From positions 1,302,001-1,366,000 of the forward strand of contig NZ_CP071868.1 of the NCBI RefSeq assembly GCF_017569225.1: a stretch of 64,000 nt of DNA, given 5' to 3'. The notes below the pieces were generated by a model. The model was given only the letters and a program-made list of their open reading frames with translations, was not told the DNA's origin and made no database searches. Each line of letters opens with the position of its first letter. The first letter of the stretch is position 1. A program made the position numbers and the translations under genes. The stretch comes from Pengzhenrongella sicca. GTDB lineage: Bacteria > Actinomycetota > Actinomycetes > Actinomycetales > Cellulomonadaceae. Shown in pieces: positions 26,631 to 38,425 of the stretch.

Positions 26631-28000
26631 CCCGCGCCGACCGCCAGCGCCGCGACGTCGAGCGGGCCGCCGACGAGGCGGCCAAGGAGGTCTACCAGGC
26701 GATCCTGTCCCGGGCACCCGAACACGACTTCGAGCCCACGCTCGACCGCGTGCTCGCCGTGTGCGACCTGCTCGGCGACCCGCAGAAGGCGTTCCGCACG
26801 GTGCACGTGACCGGCACGAACGGCAAGACCTCGACGTCCCGCATGGTCGACCGGCTCGTGCGCGAGCACGGCCTGCGCACCGGCCGGTTCACGAGCCCGC
26901 ACCTGACCAGCGTGCGCGAGCGGATCGCGATCGACGGCGAGCCGATCAGCGCCGAGCGGTTCGTGGAGATCTGGCAGGACGTCGCGCCCTACGTGCACCT
27001 GGTCGACACCAAGTCGGCCGCCGAGGGCGGCGCGCGGATGAGCTTCTTCGAGGTGCTCACCGTGATGGCGTTCGCGGCGTTCGCGGACGCGCCCATCGAC
27101 GTCGCGATCATCGAGGTCGGGATGGGCGGCGCGTGGGACGCGACCAACGTCGTCGACGGCGAGGTCGCGATCATCGCGCCGATCGCGCTGGACCACGAGC
27201 GCTGGCTGGGCCACGACCTCGTCTCGATCGCGGGGGAGAAGGCCGGCATCATCAAGGACGGCGCGAGCGTCGTGATGGCGGTGCAGCACGAGGACGTCGA
27301 GGGCGTGCTGCTCGCCGCGGCCGCCGCCAAGGGCGCCCGGGTCGTGCGCGAGGGCGTCGACATCGACGTGACCGAGCGCGCCGTCGCCGTCGGCGGGCAG
27401 CTGGTCTCGCTCAAGGGGCTCGGCGGCATCTACACCGAGGTGTTCCTGCCGCTGTACGGCGCGCACCAGGCGCACAACGCGCTCCTCGCGCTCGTCGCGA
27501 CCGAAGCACTCATCACGGGCGGCGCGGCGCTCGACGGCGACGTCGTCGGCGCGGCGTTCGCCGACGTCGACTCGCCCGGCCGGCTCGAGGTGCTGCGCTC
27601 GAGCCCGACGATCATCGTCGACGCCGCGCACAACCCCGCGGGGGTCGAGGCGCTGGTCGAGGCCGTCGAGGAGGCGTTCGAGTTCACGCGCCTCGTCGGG
27701 GTCGTCGGCGTGCTCGAGGACAAGGACGCCGAGCAGGTGCTCGCGGGGCTCGAGCCGCTGCTCGCGGAGGTCGTGATCACCCGCTCGTCGTCGCCGCGCT
27801 CGCTCGACGTGAACGACCTGGCCGAGATCGCCGTCGACGTGTTCGGCGAGGACCGCGTGCACATCGCGGAGCAGCTGACGGACGCGCTCGACCTCGCGGT
27901 GCAGCGCGCCGAGGAGGTCGAGCAGTACGGCGCGGGCGTGCTCGTGACCGGCTCGATCACGATGGTCGCCGACGTGCGGATCCTGCTCGGCCGCGGCTGA
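26627..28000 (+). CDS. folC: Folylpolyglutamate synthase / dihydrofolate synthase
   Basis: A 457-residue Mur-ligase-type enzyme that adds glutamate to dihydropteroate or tetrahydrofolates. The P-loop [15 protein letters not shown] (near residues 62-76), [11 protein letters not shown] (near 93), [13 protein letters not shown] (near 165, EVGMGG core) and [14 protein letters not shown] (near 330) are complete. It overlaps ileS by four bases and so is co-translated with it. In many actinobacteria the next genes are DUF4233 and ndk; here they lie 5.1 kb further on, after dhaKLM and a TetR/MFS pair. Confidence 0.94.
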   Translation: MTRADRQRRDVERAADEAAKEVYQAILSRAPEHDFEPTLDRVLAVCDLLGDPQKAFRTVHVTGTNGKTSTSRMVDRLVREHGLRTGRFTSPHLTSVRERIAIDGEPISAERFVEIWQDVAPYVHLVDTKSAAEGGARMSFFEVLTVMAFAAFADAPIDVAIIEVGMGGAWDATNVVDGEVAIIAPIALDHERWLGHDLVSIAGEKAGIIKDGASVVMAVQHEDVEGVLLAAAAAKGARVVREGVDIDVTERAVAVGGQLVSLKGLGGIYTEVFLPLYGAHQAHNALLALVATEALITGGAALDGDVVGAAFADVDSPGRLEVLRSSPTIIVDAAHNPAGVEALVEAVEEAFEFTRLVGVVGVLEDKDAEQVLAGLEPLLAEVVITRSSSPRSLDVNDLAEIAVDVFGEDRVHIAEQLTDALDLAVQRAEEVEQYGAGVLVTGSITMVADVRILLGRG

Positions 28001-28200
28001 CGCGCCCGGCCGGCGGGCCGCGCGCGGTGCCACCTGAACGGATGTGCACAAGTGCTGCACGAGTTCCCCTTGACGGCGCATCCGGGCCCAGCGAGGGTGA
28101 GCACCAGGTGGGCGACCACCGCCGGTCTGACCAGGCGCGTCATCGTCGACGTGCGGCAACGGAGCCGATCGCAACGCGTCGGCAGGGAAGGATGTGCAGG
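28001..28200 (+). promoter_or_regulatory. folC-dhaK intergenic region with candidate promoter and operator
   Basis: TTGACG (28070-28075) and GAGGGT (28093-28098), 17 bases apart, make a moderate promoter. Just upstream the inverted repeat GTGCA (28044-28048) and TGCAC (28056-28060), spaced by seven, could be an operator for dha control. A GGGAAGG ribosome site precedes the GTG at 28201. Confidence 0.45.
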
Positions 28201-29196
<996 letters not shown>

Positions 29197-29232
29197 CGGT
29201 GGGCGCCTGACGACGACTGGGAAAAGAGCAGC

Positions 29233-29889
29233 ATGACGGTTGATGTGGCGTGGGCGATCGGCTGGACCCGGGCGACGGCGGAGCGCGTGATCGCCCGCCG
29301 GGCCGAGCTCAACGGGCTCGACCGGCAGATCGGGGACGGCGACCACGGTGAGAACCTCGCCCGGGGGTTCACCGCGGTCGTCGCCCGGCTCGACGCGCTC
29401 GAGGAGGAGCCGGCGGCGATCGGCGACGTCCTCAAGCTCATCGCGACGACGCTGATGTCGACGGTCGGCGGCGCGGCCGGGCCCCTGTACGGCACCGCCT
29501 ACCTGCGGGCCGCGAAGGTGACCGGCTCGCCGACGCTCGACTCGCGCGCCGTCGTCGCGATGCTCGAGGCCGGCCTCGAGGGCATCGTCGCGCGCGGCAA
29601 GGCGACCACGGGGGAGAAGACGATGGTGGACGCGTGGGCGCCCGCCGTCGAGGCCGCCGTCGCGGCGACGGACGCGGGGGCGGAGCCCGCAGCGGTGCTC
29701 GCCGCCGCGGCGACGGCGGCCGAGGCCGGCGTCGCCGCGACGATCCCGCTCGTGGCGACCAAGGGCCGGGCGAGCTACCTCGGCGAGCGCAGCGCGGGGC
29801 ACCAGGACCCAGGCGCGACCTCGACGGCGATCGTGCTGCGCGCGGCGGCCGACGCCGCCGTCGATGTCGTGACGCAGAGCCGGGCGTAG
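29233..29889 (+). CDS. dhaL: Dihydroxyacetone kinase, DhaL (ADP-binding) subunit
   Basis: A 218-residue all-helical subunit holding ADP, which DhaM rephosphorylates in place. LDRQIGDGDHGENLARGF (near residues 28-45, core IGDGDHG) supplies the magnesium-binding aspartates; TLMSTVGGAAGPLYGT and GEKTMVDAWAPA are other conserved parts, as is GRASYLGERSAGHQDPGA near the C-terminus. ATG 29233 follows GGGAAAAGAGC. Its last base is the first base of the dhaM start. Confidence 0.94.
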   Translation: MTVDVAWAIGWTRATAERVIARRAELNGLDRQIGDGDHGENLARGFTAVVARLDALEEEPAAIGDVLKLIATTLMSTVGGAAGPLYGTAYLRAAKVTGSPTLDSRAVVAMLEAGLEGIVARGKATTGEKTMVDAWAPAVEAAVAATDAGAEPAAVLAAAATAAEAGVAATIPLVATKGRASYLGERSAGHQDPGATSTAIVLRAAADAAVDVVTQSRA

Positions 29890-30626
29890 TGGCCGCCCCG
29901 GAGGAGCCGTTGGCTGCCGTCGCCCTCCTGCTGGTCTCGCACTCGCGCGCCCTCGCGCAGGGAACGGTCGAGCTGGCCGCGCAGATGGCGCCGAACGTGC
30001 TGCTCGTCGACGCCGGCGGCCTGCCCGACGGCGGCCTCGGCACGAGCTTCGATGGCATCTCGGCGGGGCTCGACGAGGCGGCGGGCAACGGCCGCTCCGT
30101 GGTCGTGCTCACCGACCTCGGCTCGGCCCTGCTGACCACGGAGTCGGTGCTCGAGTTCGCCGCGGACGACGTCGCGGCGCGCGTCCGGCTCGCGGACGCC
30201 CCGTTCGTCGAGGGCGCCGTCGCGGCCGCGGTCTCGGCCGCCGGCAACGCCGGGCTCGAGGGCGTGCTCGCGGCCGCCGAGAAGGCGGGCGCGGGCTTCG
30301 CCGGATCGCGCCCCGCCGCGCCGGCCGCCGTCGGCGCAACCGACCCGGGTGTCGGGCGTGCCCCGGTGCCCGTCCTGCGGGCGAGCGCAGTGCTGCGCAA
30401 CCCGCTCGGGCTGCACGCCCGGCCCGCGGCCCAGCTCGCCCGGACGGCCGCGAGCTTCGACGCCGCGGTGACCGTCAACGGCGTGGATGGGGCCAGCGTG
30501 CTCGAGCTGATCGGGCTCGGCGCGGTCGGCGGGCAGCCGCTCGCCGTCACCGCCTCCGGTCCCCAGGCCCGCGCGGCGCTCTCGGCGGTCGTCGCCGAGA
30601 TCGAGGAGGGCTTCGGCGAGGCGTAG
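29889..30626 (+). CDS. dhaM: PTS-dependent DHA kinase phosphotransferase subunit DhaM (EIIA-Man domain plus HPr domain)
   Basis: A 245-residue two-domain phosphocarrier. The N-terminal mannose-type EIIA domain has active His18 in LLLVSHSRALAQG and LTDLGSALLTTE. The C-terminal HPr domain (from about residue 157) has NPLGLHARPAAQLA with its phospho-histidine, and VLELIGLGAVGG. No EI domain is attached, unlike the E. coli protein, so the cell's general EI must feed it. The start is GTG 29889 touching the dhaL stop; a TTG at 29910 with GAGGAG close by is an alternative. Confidence 0.9.
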   Translation: MAAPEEPLAAVALLLVSHSRALAQGTVELAAQMAPNVLLVDAGGLPDGGLGTSFDGISAGLDEAAGNGRSVVVLTDLGSALLTTESVLEFAADDVAARVRLADAPFVEGAVAAAVSAAGNAGLEGVLAAAEKAGAGFAGSRPAAPAAVGATDPGVGRAPVPVLRASAVLRNPLGLHARPAAQLARTAASFDAAVTVNGVDGASVLELIGLGAVGGQPLAVTASGPQARAALSAVVAEIEEGFGEA

Positions 30627-30655
30627 CCGCCGGGCGCGGGGGCGCGCGGGTGAAC

Positions 30656-30713
30656 TTGCAGTTGATGCAGATATGCACTCGCTGAAATTCTGCATCAGGT
30701 GTAGGTTTTTCCG
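30656..30713 (+). promoter_or_regulatory. TetR operator and leaderless-type promoter
   Basis: TGATGCAGA (30663-30671) and TCTGCATCA (30689-30697) form a perfect nine-base inverted repeat in an AT-richer pocket. TAGGTT (30702-30707) follows and lies six bases before the GTG start at 30714, so the transcript probably starts at the start codon. The operator position would block polymerase, suggesting autoregulation by the TetR protein. Confidence 0.65.
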
Positions 30714-31331
30714 GTGCCCACGACCACGCCGCTCACCGCCCCGCCCGCCGGGCTACGCGAGCGCAAGAAGGCCGCCCGCCGCGCGGCGCTGACGGACGCG
30801 GCGCTCCACCTCGTCCAGCGCGACGGACTCGACCGGGCCACCGTCGAGGCGATCTGCGCTGAGGCGGGCGTGTCGCCGCGCACGTTCTTCAACTACTTCG
30901 CGTCCAAGGACGATGCGGTGCTCGGCATCCCGGGAACCGCCCTCGACGACGACGCCGCCGAGACCTTTGCGTCGGGCGGTCCGACCGGCCGGCTCATGCC
31001 GGACGTCGTGGCGCTCGTGCACAGCGTGCTGGCCGGGCCGATGCACGACGGCGCGCGCCACCGGCGCATCCTCGAGGTCGTGCAGCGCGAGCCCCGGCTC
31101 GTCGTCCGCCAGATCGCCTGGCTCGAGCAGGTCCGGCTCACGGTCGAGGGCCTCACGCGCCGCCGGCTCGGCCCCGCAGCGACCGCCGAACGCGTCCAGC
31201 TCGTCGGTGTCCTGGTCCTGGTCATCACCCGCACCGCGCACGCGCGGCGCGAGGACTCGGCCGGCGGGCCGACGCACGACCACGCCAGCGACGTCGTCGT
31301 CGAGCTGCGGGACCTCCTCGGCGAGACCTGA
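30714..31331 (+). CDS. TetR-family transcriptional regulator
   Basis: A 205-residue repressor. The N-terminal helix-turn-helix is clear: RRAALTDAALHLVQRDG then TVEAICAEAGVSPRTFFNYFASKDDAV (core SPRTFFNYF, near residues 55-63). The C-terminal ligand domain is unlike characterised ones. The GTG start has no ribosome site but a leaderless promoter signature. A multidrug-type transporter follows 95 bases downstream, and a perfect inverted repeat lies upstream, the classic repressor-efflux arrangement. The inducing ligand is unknown. Confidence 0.92.
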   Translation: MPTTTPLTAPPAGLRERKKAARRAALTDAALHLVQRDGLDRATVEAICAEAGVSPRTFFNYFASKDDAVLGIPGTALDDDAAETFASGGPTGRLMPDVVALVHSVLAGPMHDGARHRRILEVVQREPRLVVRQIAWLEQVRLTVEGLTRRRLGPAATAERVQLVGVLVLVITRTAHARREDSAGGPTHDHASDVVVELRDLLGET

Positions 31332-31414
31332 CCCGACCGCCCGGCCGGAACGAGACCCGGCAGCCCCCATAACCCCGGCAACGGCGCCGTCACCCCGCAC
31401 CATCCACCCGTTGA

Positions 31415-33151
<1,737 letters not shown>

Positions 33152-33154
<3 letters not shown>

Positions 33155-33163
33155 CCTGCACGC
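33152..33163 (+). promoter_or_regulatory. Leaderless-type -10 before the DUF4233 gene, built on the MFS stop codon
   Basis: TAGCCT (33152-33157) begins with the TAG stop of the MFS gene and is six bases from ATG 33164. No ribosome site intervenes. Confidence 0.5.
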
Positions 33164-33589
33164 ATGAGCACAGCAGCGAGCAGCGCACCCACGGCCCGCC
33201 GCCGGTCGGCGCGGCACACGTTCGCGGCGACGATGCTCGTGCTCGAGGCGTTCGCGGTCTTCTTCGCCACGCTCGTCGTCTTCGCCCTGCAGATGGCCCC
33301 CGCCGCGGTGGTGTGGGCCGTCGGCGGCGCGCTCGCCGTGACTCTCGTGCTGGCGTCGGGCCTGCTGCGCCGCCCGGGCGGCTACGTCGCGGGCAGCGTC
33401 GTACAGGCAGTGGTGCTGGCGGCCTCGATCGCGCTGTTCGGCGCGCCGATCGACGACGCGGCGTTCGTGGCGGGCACGACACTCGTCGTCGCCCTCGTGT
33501 TCGTCGGGCTGTGGGTGGCGGCGCTACGACTGGGCGGCCGGATCGATCGCGAGCGGGCCGAGTGGGACGCGGCGCACCCGGCCGGTTAG
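33164..33589 (+). CDS. DUF4233 membrane protein
   Basis: A 141-residue protein with four predicted membrane helices (from about residue 22: [20 protein letters not shown] in part) and a short charged C-terminus (RIDRERAEW). [13 protein letters not shown] between helices two and three is a family hallmark. In many actinobacteria it lies between folC and ndk; here the ndk side is kept and folC is displaced. Function unknown. Confidence 0.85.
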   Translation: MSTAASSAPTARRRSARHTFAATMLVLEAFAVFFATLVVFALQMAPAAVVWAVGGALAVTLVLASGLLRRPGGYVAGSVVQAVVLAASIALFGAPIDDAAFVAGTTLVVALVFVGLWVAALRLGGRIDRERAEWDAAHPAG

Positions 33590-33599
33590 GGTCTGCGGC
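33587..33599 (+). promoter_or_regulatory. Leaderless-type -10 before ndk, built on the DUF4233 stop codon
   Basis: TAGGGT (33587-33592) begins with the DUF4233 TAG stop and is seven bases from ATG 33600. No ribosome site is seen. Confidence 0.5.
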
Positions 33600-34040
33600 A
33601 TGAGCGATCTGACATCCCCCCCGGCCGAGCGCACCCTCATCCTCGTCAAGCCCGACGGCGTGGCCCGCGGCCTCGCGGGCGAGATCCTGCGCCGGGTCGA
33701 GGCCAAGGGCTACTCCCTCGTGGCCGTCGAGCTGCGCACCGCCTCCGCCGAGCTGCTCGGCGCCCACTACGCCGAGCACGAGGGCAAGCCGTTCTACCCG
33801 CCGCTCGTCGAGTTCATGGCGTCCGGCCCGGTGCTGGCCGTCGTCGCCGAGGGGCAGCGCGTCATCGAGGGCTTCCGTGCGCTCGCCGGCACGACCGACC
33901 CGTCCAGCGCGGCGCCGGGGACGATCCGGGGCGACCTCGGCCGCGACTGGGGCCTGAAGGTCCAGCAGAATCTCGTGCACGGCTCCGACTCCCCGGAGTC
34001 CGCCGCCCGCGAGATCGCGCTCTGGTTCCCCGCGCTGTAG
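33600..34040 (+). CDS. ndk: Nucleoside diphosphate kinase
   Basis: A 146-residue hexameric kinase that equalises NTP and dNTP pools with a phospho-histidine intermediate. His127 lies in [14 protein letters not shown], the invariant motif; [14 protein letters not shown] (residues 11-24) and RGDLGRDWG are also typical, although the latter replaces the common RGDFG..G with a Trp. The start lacks a ribosome site and fits a leaderless transcript. A GC hairpin follows the stop. Confidence 0.95.
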   Translation: MSDLTSPPAERTLILVKPDGVARGLAGEILRRVEAKGYSLVAVELRTASAELLGAHYAEHEGKPFYPPLVEFMASGPVLAVVAEGQRVIEGFRALAGTTDPSSAAPGTIRGDLGRDWGLKVQQNLVHGSDSPESAAREIALWFPAL

Positions 34041-34064
34041 TCCACCGCCCCGGCCGAGCCGCCA

Positions 34065-34085
34065 CCGAGCGGTCCGTCCGCTCGG
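34065..34085 (+). terminator. ndk terminator hairpin
   Basis: CCGAGCGG (34065-34072) pairs perfectly with CCGCTCGG (34078-34085) over a five-base loop, followed by the pyrimidine-rich TTCTCCGTT. It lies 24 bases after the ndk stop. Confidence 0.65.
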
Positions 34086-34108
34086 TTCTCCGTTCGGTCC
34101 GGGCGCGC

Positions 34109-34218
34109 GTGTGGGCGTTCTGCTCTCGGCGCCGCGCGTGTGGGCGTTCGGTCCCCTGAATGCGGTCCGGACCAGCAGATCGTCCACACGAGCGGGCTCA
34201 CGAGCAGAACGCCCACAC
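34109..34218. repeat. Seventeen-base perfect inverted repeat with a third partial copy, upstream of smc
   Basis: GTGTGGGCGTTCTGCTC (34109-34125) is exactly complementary to GAGCAGAACGCCCACAC (34202-34218), arms 76 bases apart. A further direct copy of GCGCGTGTGGGCGTTC starts at 34135. The element sits in the 280-base gap between ndk and smc. No coding potential or transposase is seen. Confidence 0.85.
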
Positions 34219-34307
34219 TCGCCTGCTCCTCCCGTGCCCGTGCCCGGGCCCGTGCCCGGGCAGCGGGCCGTTTACCGCGGGTCGAACGGGGGCCGGGCCT
34301 GCGCCAT

Positions 34308-34320
34308 TAGGCTGGCGCGC
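34308..34320 (+). promoter_or_regulatory. Leaderless-type -10 before smc
   Basis: TAGGCT (34308-34313) is seven bases from the GTG at 34321, matching the pattern at 21919 and 33587. No ribosome site is present. Confidence 0.5.
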
Positions 34321-37300
34321 GTGCACCTGAAGACACTCACGCTCCGCGGGTTCAAGTCGTTCGCCTCGGCGACGACGCTGAACTTCGAGCCGGGCGTGAC
34401 GTGCGTCGTCGGGCCGAACGGCTCCGGCAAGTCGAACGTCGTCGACGCGCTGGCCTGGGTGATGGGGGAGCAGGGCGCCAAGTCGCTGCGTGGCGGCAAG
34501 ATGGAAGACGTCATCTTCGCCGGCACCGCTGGCCGGCCGCCGCTCGGCCGCGCGGAGGTCGCGCTGACGATCGACAACTCCGACGGCGCGCTGCCGATCG
34601 AGTACACCGAGGTCACGATCTCGCGGACGCTGTTCCGCAACGGCGGCTCCGAGTACGCGATCAACGGGTCCTCGTGCCGCCTGCTCGACATCCAGGACCT
34701 GCTCTCGGACTCCGGCCTCGGCCGCGAGATGCACGTCATCGTCGGCCAGGGCCAGCTCGACGCGGTCCTGCGCGCGACGCCCGAGGAGCGACGCGGCTTC
34801 ATCGAGGAGGCCGCCGGGGTCCTCAAGCACCGCAAGCGCAAGGACAAGGCGCTGCGCAAGCTCGACGCGATGCAGGCCAACCTGACCCGCCTGGGCGATC
34901 TCACGCACGAGATCCGCCGCCAGCTCGGCCCGCTCGGCAGGCAGGCCGAGGTCGCCCGCCGCGCCCAGGTGGTGCAGGCCGACTTCCGGGACGCCCGCGC
35001 CCGGCTCCTCGCCGACGACCTGACCCAGCTCAGCGCGACGCTCGAGCAGGAGAACGCCGACGAGTCCGCCGTCCGCCTGCGCCGGGCGGAGGTCGAGCAG
35101 GCGCTGACGGCCGTGCGCGGCCGGCTCGCCGAGCTCGAAGGCGTCGCGGCGCAGGCCGCGCCCCAGCTGTCCGAGGCGAGCGAGACCTGGTACCGGCTGT
35201 CCTCGCTGCGCGAGCGGCTGCGGGGCACCTCGACGCTCGCGTCCGAGCGGCTGCGGCTGCTCGGTGCGCCGACCGCCCCGGCGGAGCGCGGCGGAAATCC
35301 GGCCGACCTCGACGCGCAGGCCGAGCGTGTGCGCGCCGCGGAGGTCGAGCTCGGCGCCGAGGTCGACCTCGCTCGGACCGCCCTCGCCGCCGCGGTCGCC
35401 GCGCGGCAGGAGGCGGAGGCCGCCGCGGCCGACGCCGAACGCCAGCTCGCGACGAGCCTGCGCGGGGCCGCCGACCGGCGCGAAGGCCTGGCCCGGCTCG
35501 CCGGCCAGGTCGCGGCCCGCCGCAGCCGGATCGAGGCCACCGAGAACGAGCTGGGGCGGCTGCGGCAGACCCTCGCCGAGGCCGAGCAGCGCGGCGCGAC
35601 GGCGGCCGCGGACTTCGCCGCCCTCGAGTCGCACGTGGCCGGCGCGGAGGAGGGCGAGGAGGGCCTCGACTGGGCGCACGAGGCCGCAGCCGACGCCGTC
35701 GAGCAGTCCGCCGCGGCCGTGGCCGCCGTGCGCGAGCGGCTCGCCGCCGCCGAGCGGGACCGCGCGTCGGTCTCGGCGCGCATCGAGACGCTCGAGCTCA
35801 GCCTGATCCGCAAGGACGGCGCGGGTGCGCTACTTGCGGCCGACGACCTCGTCGGCACCCTGGGCTCGGTCGCCGCGCTGCTGTCCATCACCGCCGGCAG
35901 CGAGGACGCGATCGCCGCCGCGCTCGGCTCGGCCGCCGACGCCGTCGCGGTCGAGTCCGTCGACGCGGCGGTCGACGCGATCCGGTGGCTGCGCACCGAC
36001 GACGCCGGTCGCGCGAGCCTGCTCGTGGGCGCCGGTCCGGGGGGCGCCGGAGCCGACCCCGAGGCCGAGGCGGCGGCCCCGGCCGGCGCGGACCGCGCCG
36101 TCGACCTCGTGCGTGCGCCCGAGAGCGTGCGCGCCGCGGTCCGGGCGCTGCTCGCGGGCGTCGTCGTCGTCGACGACCTCGCGGCCGCGCGGGCGATCGT
36201 CGCGGCCCACCCCGACCTGACCGTCGCCACGCGCGGCGGGGACCTGCTGTCCGGGACCCTGGCCTCGGGCGGCTCGGCGACGGCGCCAAGCGTGCTGCAC
36301 CTGCAGGCCGCGCTCGACGGCGCCCGGACCGCCCTCGCCGACGCCGTCGCGCGCCGCGACCGCGCGCGCGACGAGCTCGAGCCGGCGGCCGCGGCCGAGG
36401 CCGCGGCGCGCGCCCGATTCGACGAGACGCTCGACCGGCTTAACCAGTCCGACGCCGCGCTCGCGGCGGTCGCGGAACAGCTCGGCCAGCTCGGCGCGGC
36501 CGCGCGCTCCGCCCGTGCGGAGGCCGACCGCGTGCAGGCGTCGCTGGCCGCCGCCGCGGCGTCGCTCGCGGCCGACCAGAGCGAGCTGCTCGAGCTCGCC
36601 GCGCGGCTCGCCGCGGCCGAGACCGAACCCGCCCAGGCCGAGGCGGCGATCGCGGCCGGGACGCTCGACCGCGACCGGTGCGCCGAGCTCGCCACCGCCG
36701 CCCGCGGGCGGGAGACGGACGCGCGCCTGACCCTGCGCACGAGCGAGGAGCGCGCCCGTGCCCTGGCCGGGCGGGCGCAGTCGCTCGAGCGGGCCGCCCA
36801 GGCCGAGCGCGCGGCCCAGGCCCGGGCCGCCGAGCGCGAGCGCGTCCGTGCCCGGCAGGCCCACCTCGCCGAGGCGGTCCGCCAGGGTGCGGTTCAGACG
36901 CTCGCCGCGCTCGACCGGTCGCTGCAGCGGGCCGGCGCCGACCGGGAGGCCGCCGAGGCCGCGCGCGCGGACCGCGACGCCGCACTGGTCGCGCTGCGCG
37001 CCGAGACCGACCTGCTCGCGCGCCAGCTCAGCGAGCTGACCGACGTCGCGCACCGCGACGAGGTCGCGCGCGCGCAGCAGCTCCTGCGCATCGAGCAGCT
37101 GCAGGCGCGCGCCGTCGACGACCTCGGGCTGGACCCGCAGGTGCTCATGGAGGAGTTCGGGCCGCACCGCGACATCCCCGTCCTGACCCGGCCCGAGCCG
37201 GGCGCGGAGCCCGCCGCACCGGTGCCGTACGTGCGGGCCGAGCAGGAGAAGCGGCTCCGCGCCGCCGAGCGCGCGCTCGCGCTGCTCGGCCGGGTCAACC

Positions 37301-37908
37301 CGCTGGCGCTCGAGGAGTTCGCGGCGCTCGAGGAGCGGCACAAGTTCCTCACCGACCAGCTCGCCGACCTCAAGAAGTCCCGCTCGGACCTGCTCGAGAT
37401 CGTCCGCGAGATCGACGCCCGGGTCGAGCAGGTCTTCGCCGACGCCTACCGCGACACGGCCGCGCAGTTCGAGATCGTGTTCCCCCGGCTGTTCCCGGGC
37501 GGCGAGGGGCACCTCGTGCTCACCGAGCCGGGCCAGATGCTCACGACCGGCATCGAGGTCGAGGCGCGCCCGGCCGGGAAGAAGGTCAAGCGCCTGTCGC
37601 TGCTGTCCGGCGGCGAGCGGTCGCTGACGGCCGTCGCGCTCCTGGTGGCGATCTTCAAGGCCCGGCCGAGCCCGTTCTACGTGATGGACGAGGTCGAGGC
37701 GGCGCTCGACGACGCCAACCTCGGCCGGCTGCTCGAGCTGTTCGCGGAGCTGCGCGAGGACAGCCAGCTCATCGTCGTGACGCACCAGAAGCGCACGATG
37801 GAGATCGCGGACGCCCTGTACGGGGTCACGATGCGCGGCGACGGCGTGACGACCGTGATCAGCCAGCGCATGCGCGAGGACAGCGCGCTGCCGTCGCTGC
37901 GGCGGTAG
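34321..37908 (+). CDS. smc: Chromosome segregation protein SMC
   Basis: A 1195-residue SMC ATPase that, with ScpA/ScpB, loads at origin-proximal sites and organises the chromosome. Walker A GPNGSGKSNVVDAL (near residues 32-45) is at the N-terminus. Two long coiled coils rich in Ala, Glu and Arg (about 165-490 and 670-1010) flank a hinge near 510-660 (LVGTLGSVAALL, then TVATRGGDLLSG). The C-terminal head has LSGGERSLTAVALL and Walker B FYVMDEVEAALDD. Start GTG 34321 gives the canonical L-K-x-L-x-L-x-G-F-K-S-F opening. ftsY follows after one small gene, the classic smc-ftsY order. Confidence 0.96.
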   Translation: MHLKTLTLRGFKSFASATTLNFEPGVTCVVGPNGSGKSNVVDALAWVMGEQGAKSLRGGKMEDVIFAGTAGRPPLGRAEVALTIDNSDGALPIEYTEVTISRTLFRNGGSEYAINGSSCRLLDIQDLLSDSGLGREMHVIVGQGQLDAVLRATPEERRGFIEEAAGVLKHRKRKDKALRKLDAMQANLTRLGDLTHEIRRQLGPLGRQAEVARRAQVVQADFRDARARLLADDLTQLSATLEQENADESAVRLRRAEVEQALTAVRGRLAELEGVAAQAAPQLSEASETWYRLSSLRERLRGTSTLASERLRLLGAPTAPAERGGNPADLDAQAERVRAAEVELGAEVDLARTALAAAVAARQEAEAAAADAERQLATSLRGAADRREGLARLAGQVAARRSRIEATENELGRLRQTLAEAEQRGATAAADFAALESHVAGAEEGEEGLDWAHEAAADAVEQSAAAVAAVRERLAAAERDRASVSARIETLELSLIRKDGAGALLAADDLVGTLGSVAALLSITAGSEDAIAAALGSAADAVAVESVDAAVDAIRWLRTDDAGRASLLVGAGPGGAGADPEAEAAAPAGADRAVDLVRAPESVRAAVRALLAGVVVVDDLAAARAIVAAHPDLTVATRGGDLLSGTLASGGSATAPSVLHLQAALDGARTALADAVARRDRARDELEPAAAAEAAARARFDETLDRLNQSDAALAAVAEQLGQLGAAARSARAEADRVQASLAAAAASLAADQSELLELAARLAAAETEPAQAEAAIAAGTLDRDRCAELATAARGRETDARLTLRTSEERARALAGRAQSLERAAQAERAAQARAAERERVRARQAHLAEAVRQGAVQTLAALDRSLQRAGADREAAEAARADRDAALVALRAETDLLARQLSELTDVAHRDEVARAQQLLRIEQLQARAVDDLGLDPQVLMEEFGPHRDIPVLTRPEPGAEPAAPVPYVRAEQEKRLRAAERALALLGRVNPLALEEFAALEERHKFLTDQLADLKKSRSDLLEIVREIDARVEQVFADAYRDTAAQFEIVFPRLFPGGEGHLVLTEPGQMLTTGIEVEARPAGKKVKRLSLLSGGERSLTAVALLVAIFKARPSPFYVMDEVEAALDDANLGRLLELFAELREDSQLIVVTHQKRTMEIADALYGVTMRGDGVTTVISQRMREDSALPSLRR

Positions 37909-38025
37909 CCGCGGCGGAGCGGCCGCGCGCGACCGGCCGGCGTGCCCGTGTGAAAGTTTGGTGCCCATCGCGGCGACGCGCGGGGCGTGTCTGGACCGTG
38001 GCGCGAGACCTGGGAGAATCGCTGC

Positions 38026-38382
38026 ATGATCTCGCTCCTCGTCTGGACCTTCGTCGCCCTCGCCGCCGCCGCCATCGTCATGATCGTCGCCGGCGTGAAC
38101 AGTGGTCCGTCGGGCGGAGCGCGCGGGTTCATCCGCGACCTGCGGGCCGGGCTCGCGACGTGGCGCGGGCGCGGAACCGCCGCGCCGGCCGAGGTGGTCT
38201 CCGACGAGCCGGTCGACGCGACGTTCGACGAGTTCTTCGCCGCCGCCGAGGTGGACGACGAGCCCTACCTCCAGCTCGACGACCTCACCGACACCCTGAC
38301 CTGGGCCCGCGACCACGCGTCCCGCGCGACGCGCGCCGGTCGCGACGCCGCGAGCCGCAGCGCGAACCTCGTGCGGCGCTGA
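38026..38382 (+). CDS. Small single-pass membrane protein, unknown
   Basis: A 118-residue protein with one N-terminal transmembrane helix (about residues 3-22, Ala/Val/Ile-rich) and a hydrophilic tail with an acidic middle (DEPYLQLDDLTD) and an Arg/Ala-rich end. I start it at ATG 38026, where GAGAAT lies six bases upstream in the leaderless pattern. It lies between smc and ftsY. I do not recognise a family; similar small proteins are common at this position in related genomes only as inference. Confidence 0.6.
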   Translation: MISLLVWTFVALAAAAIVMIVAGVNSGPSGGARGFIRDLRAGLATWRGRGTAAPAEVVSDEPVDATFDEFFAAAEVDDEPYLQLDDLTDTLTWARDHASRATRAGRDAASRSANLVRR

Positions 38383-38425
38383 GCTCGCCTGCCACCTGCG
38401 CGTCCGCTCCTGACACACTGACCCG

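Noticed and set aside
20164-26717. Minus-strand open frames of 1060 and 1330 codons opposite mmsA, the phosphoribosyltransferase and ileS
   Set aside because: They overlap well-identified genes, are Arg/Asp/Gly/His-rich without folds, and reflect the third-position GC bias.
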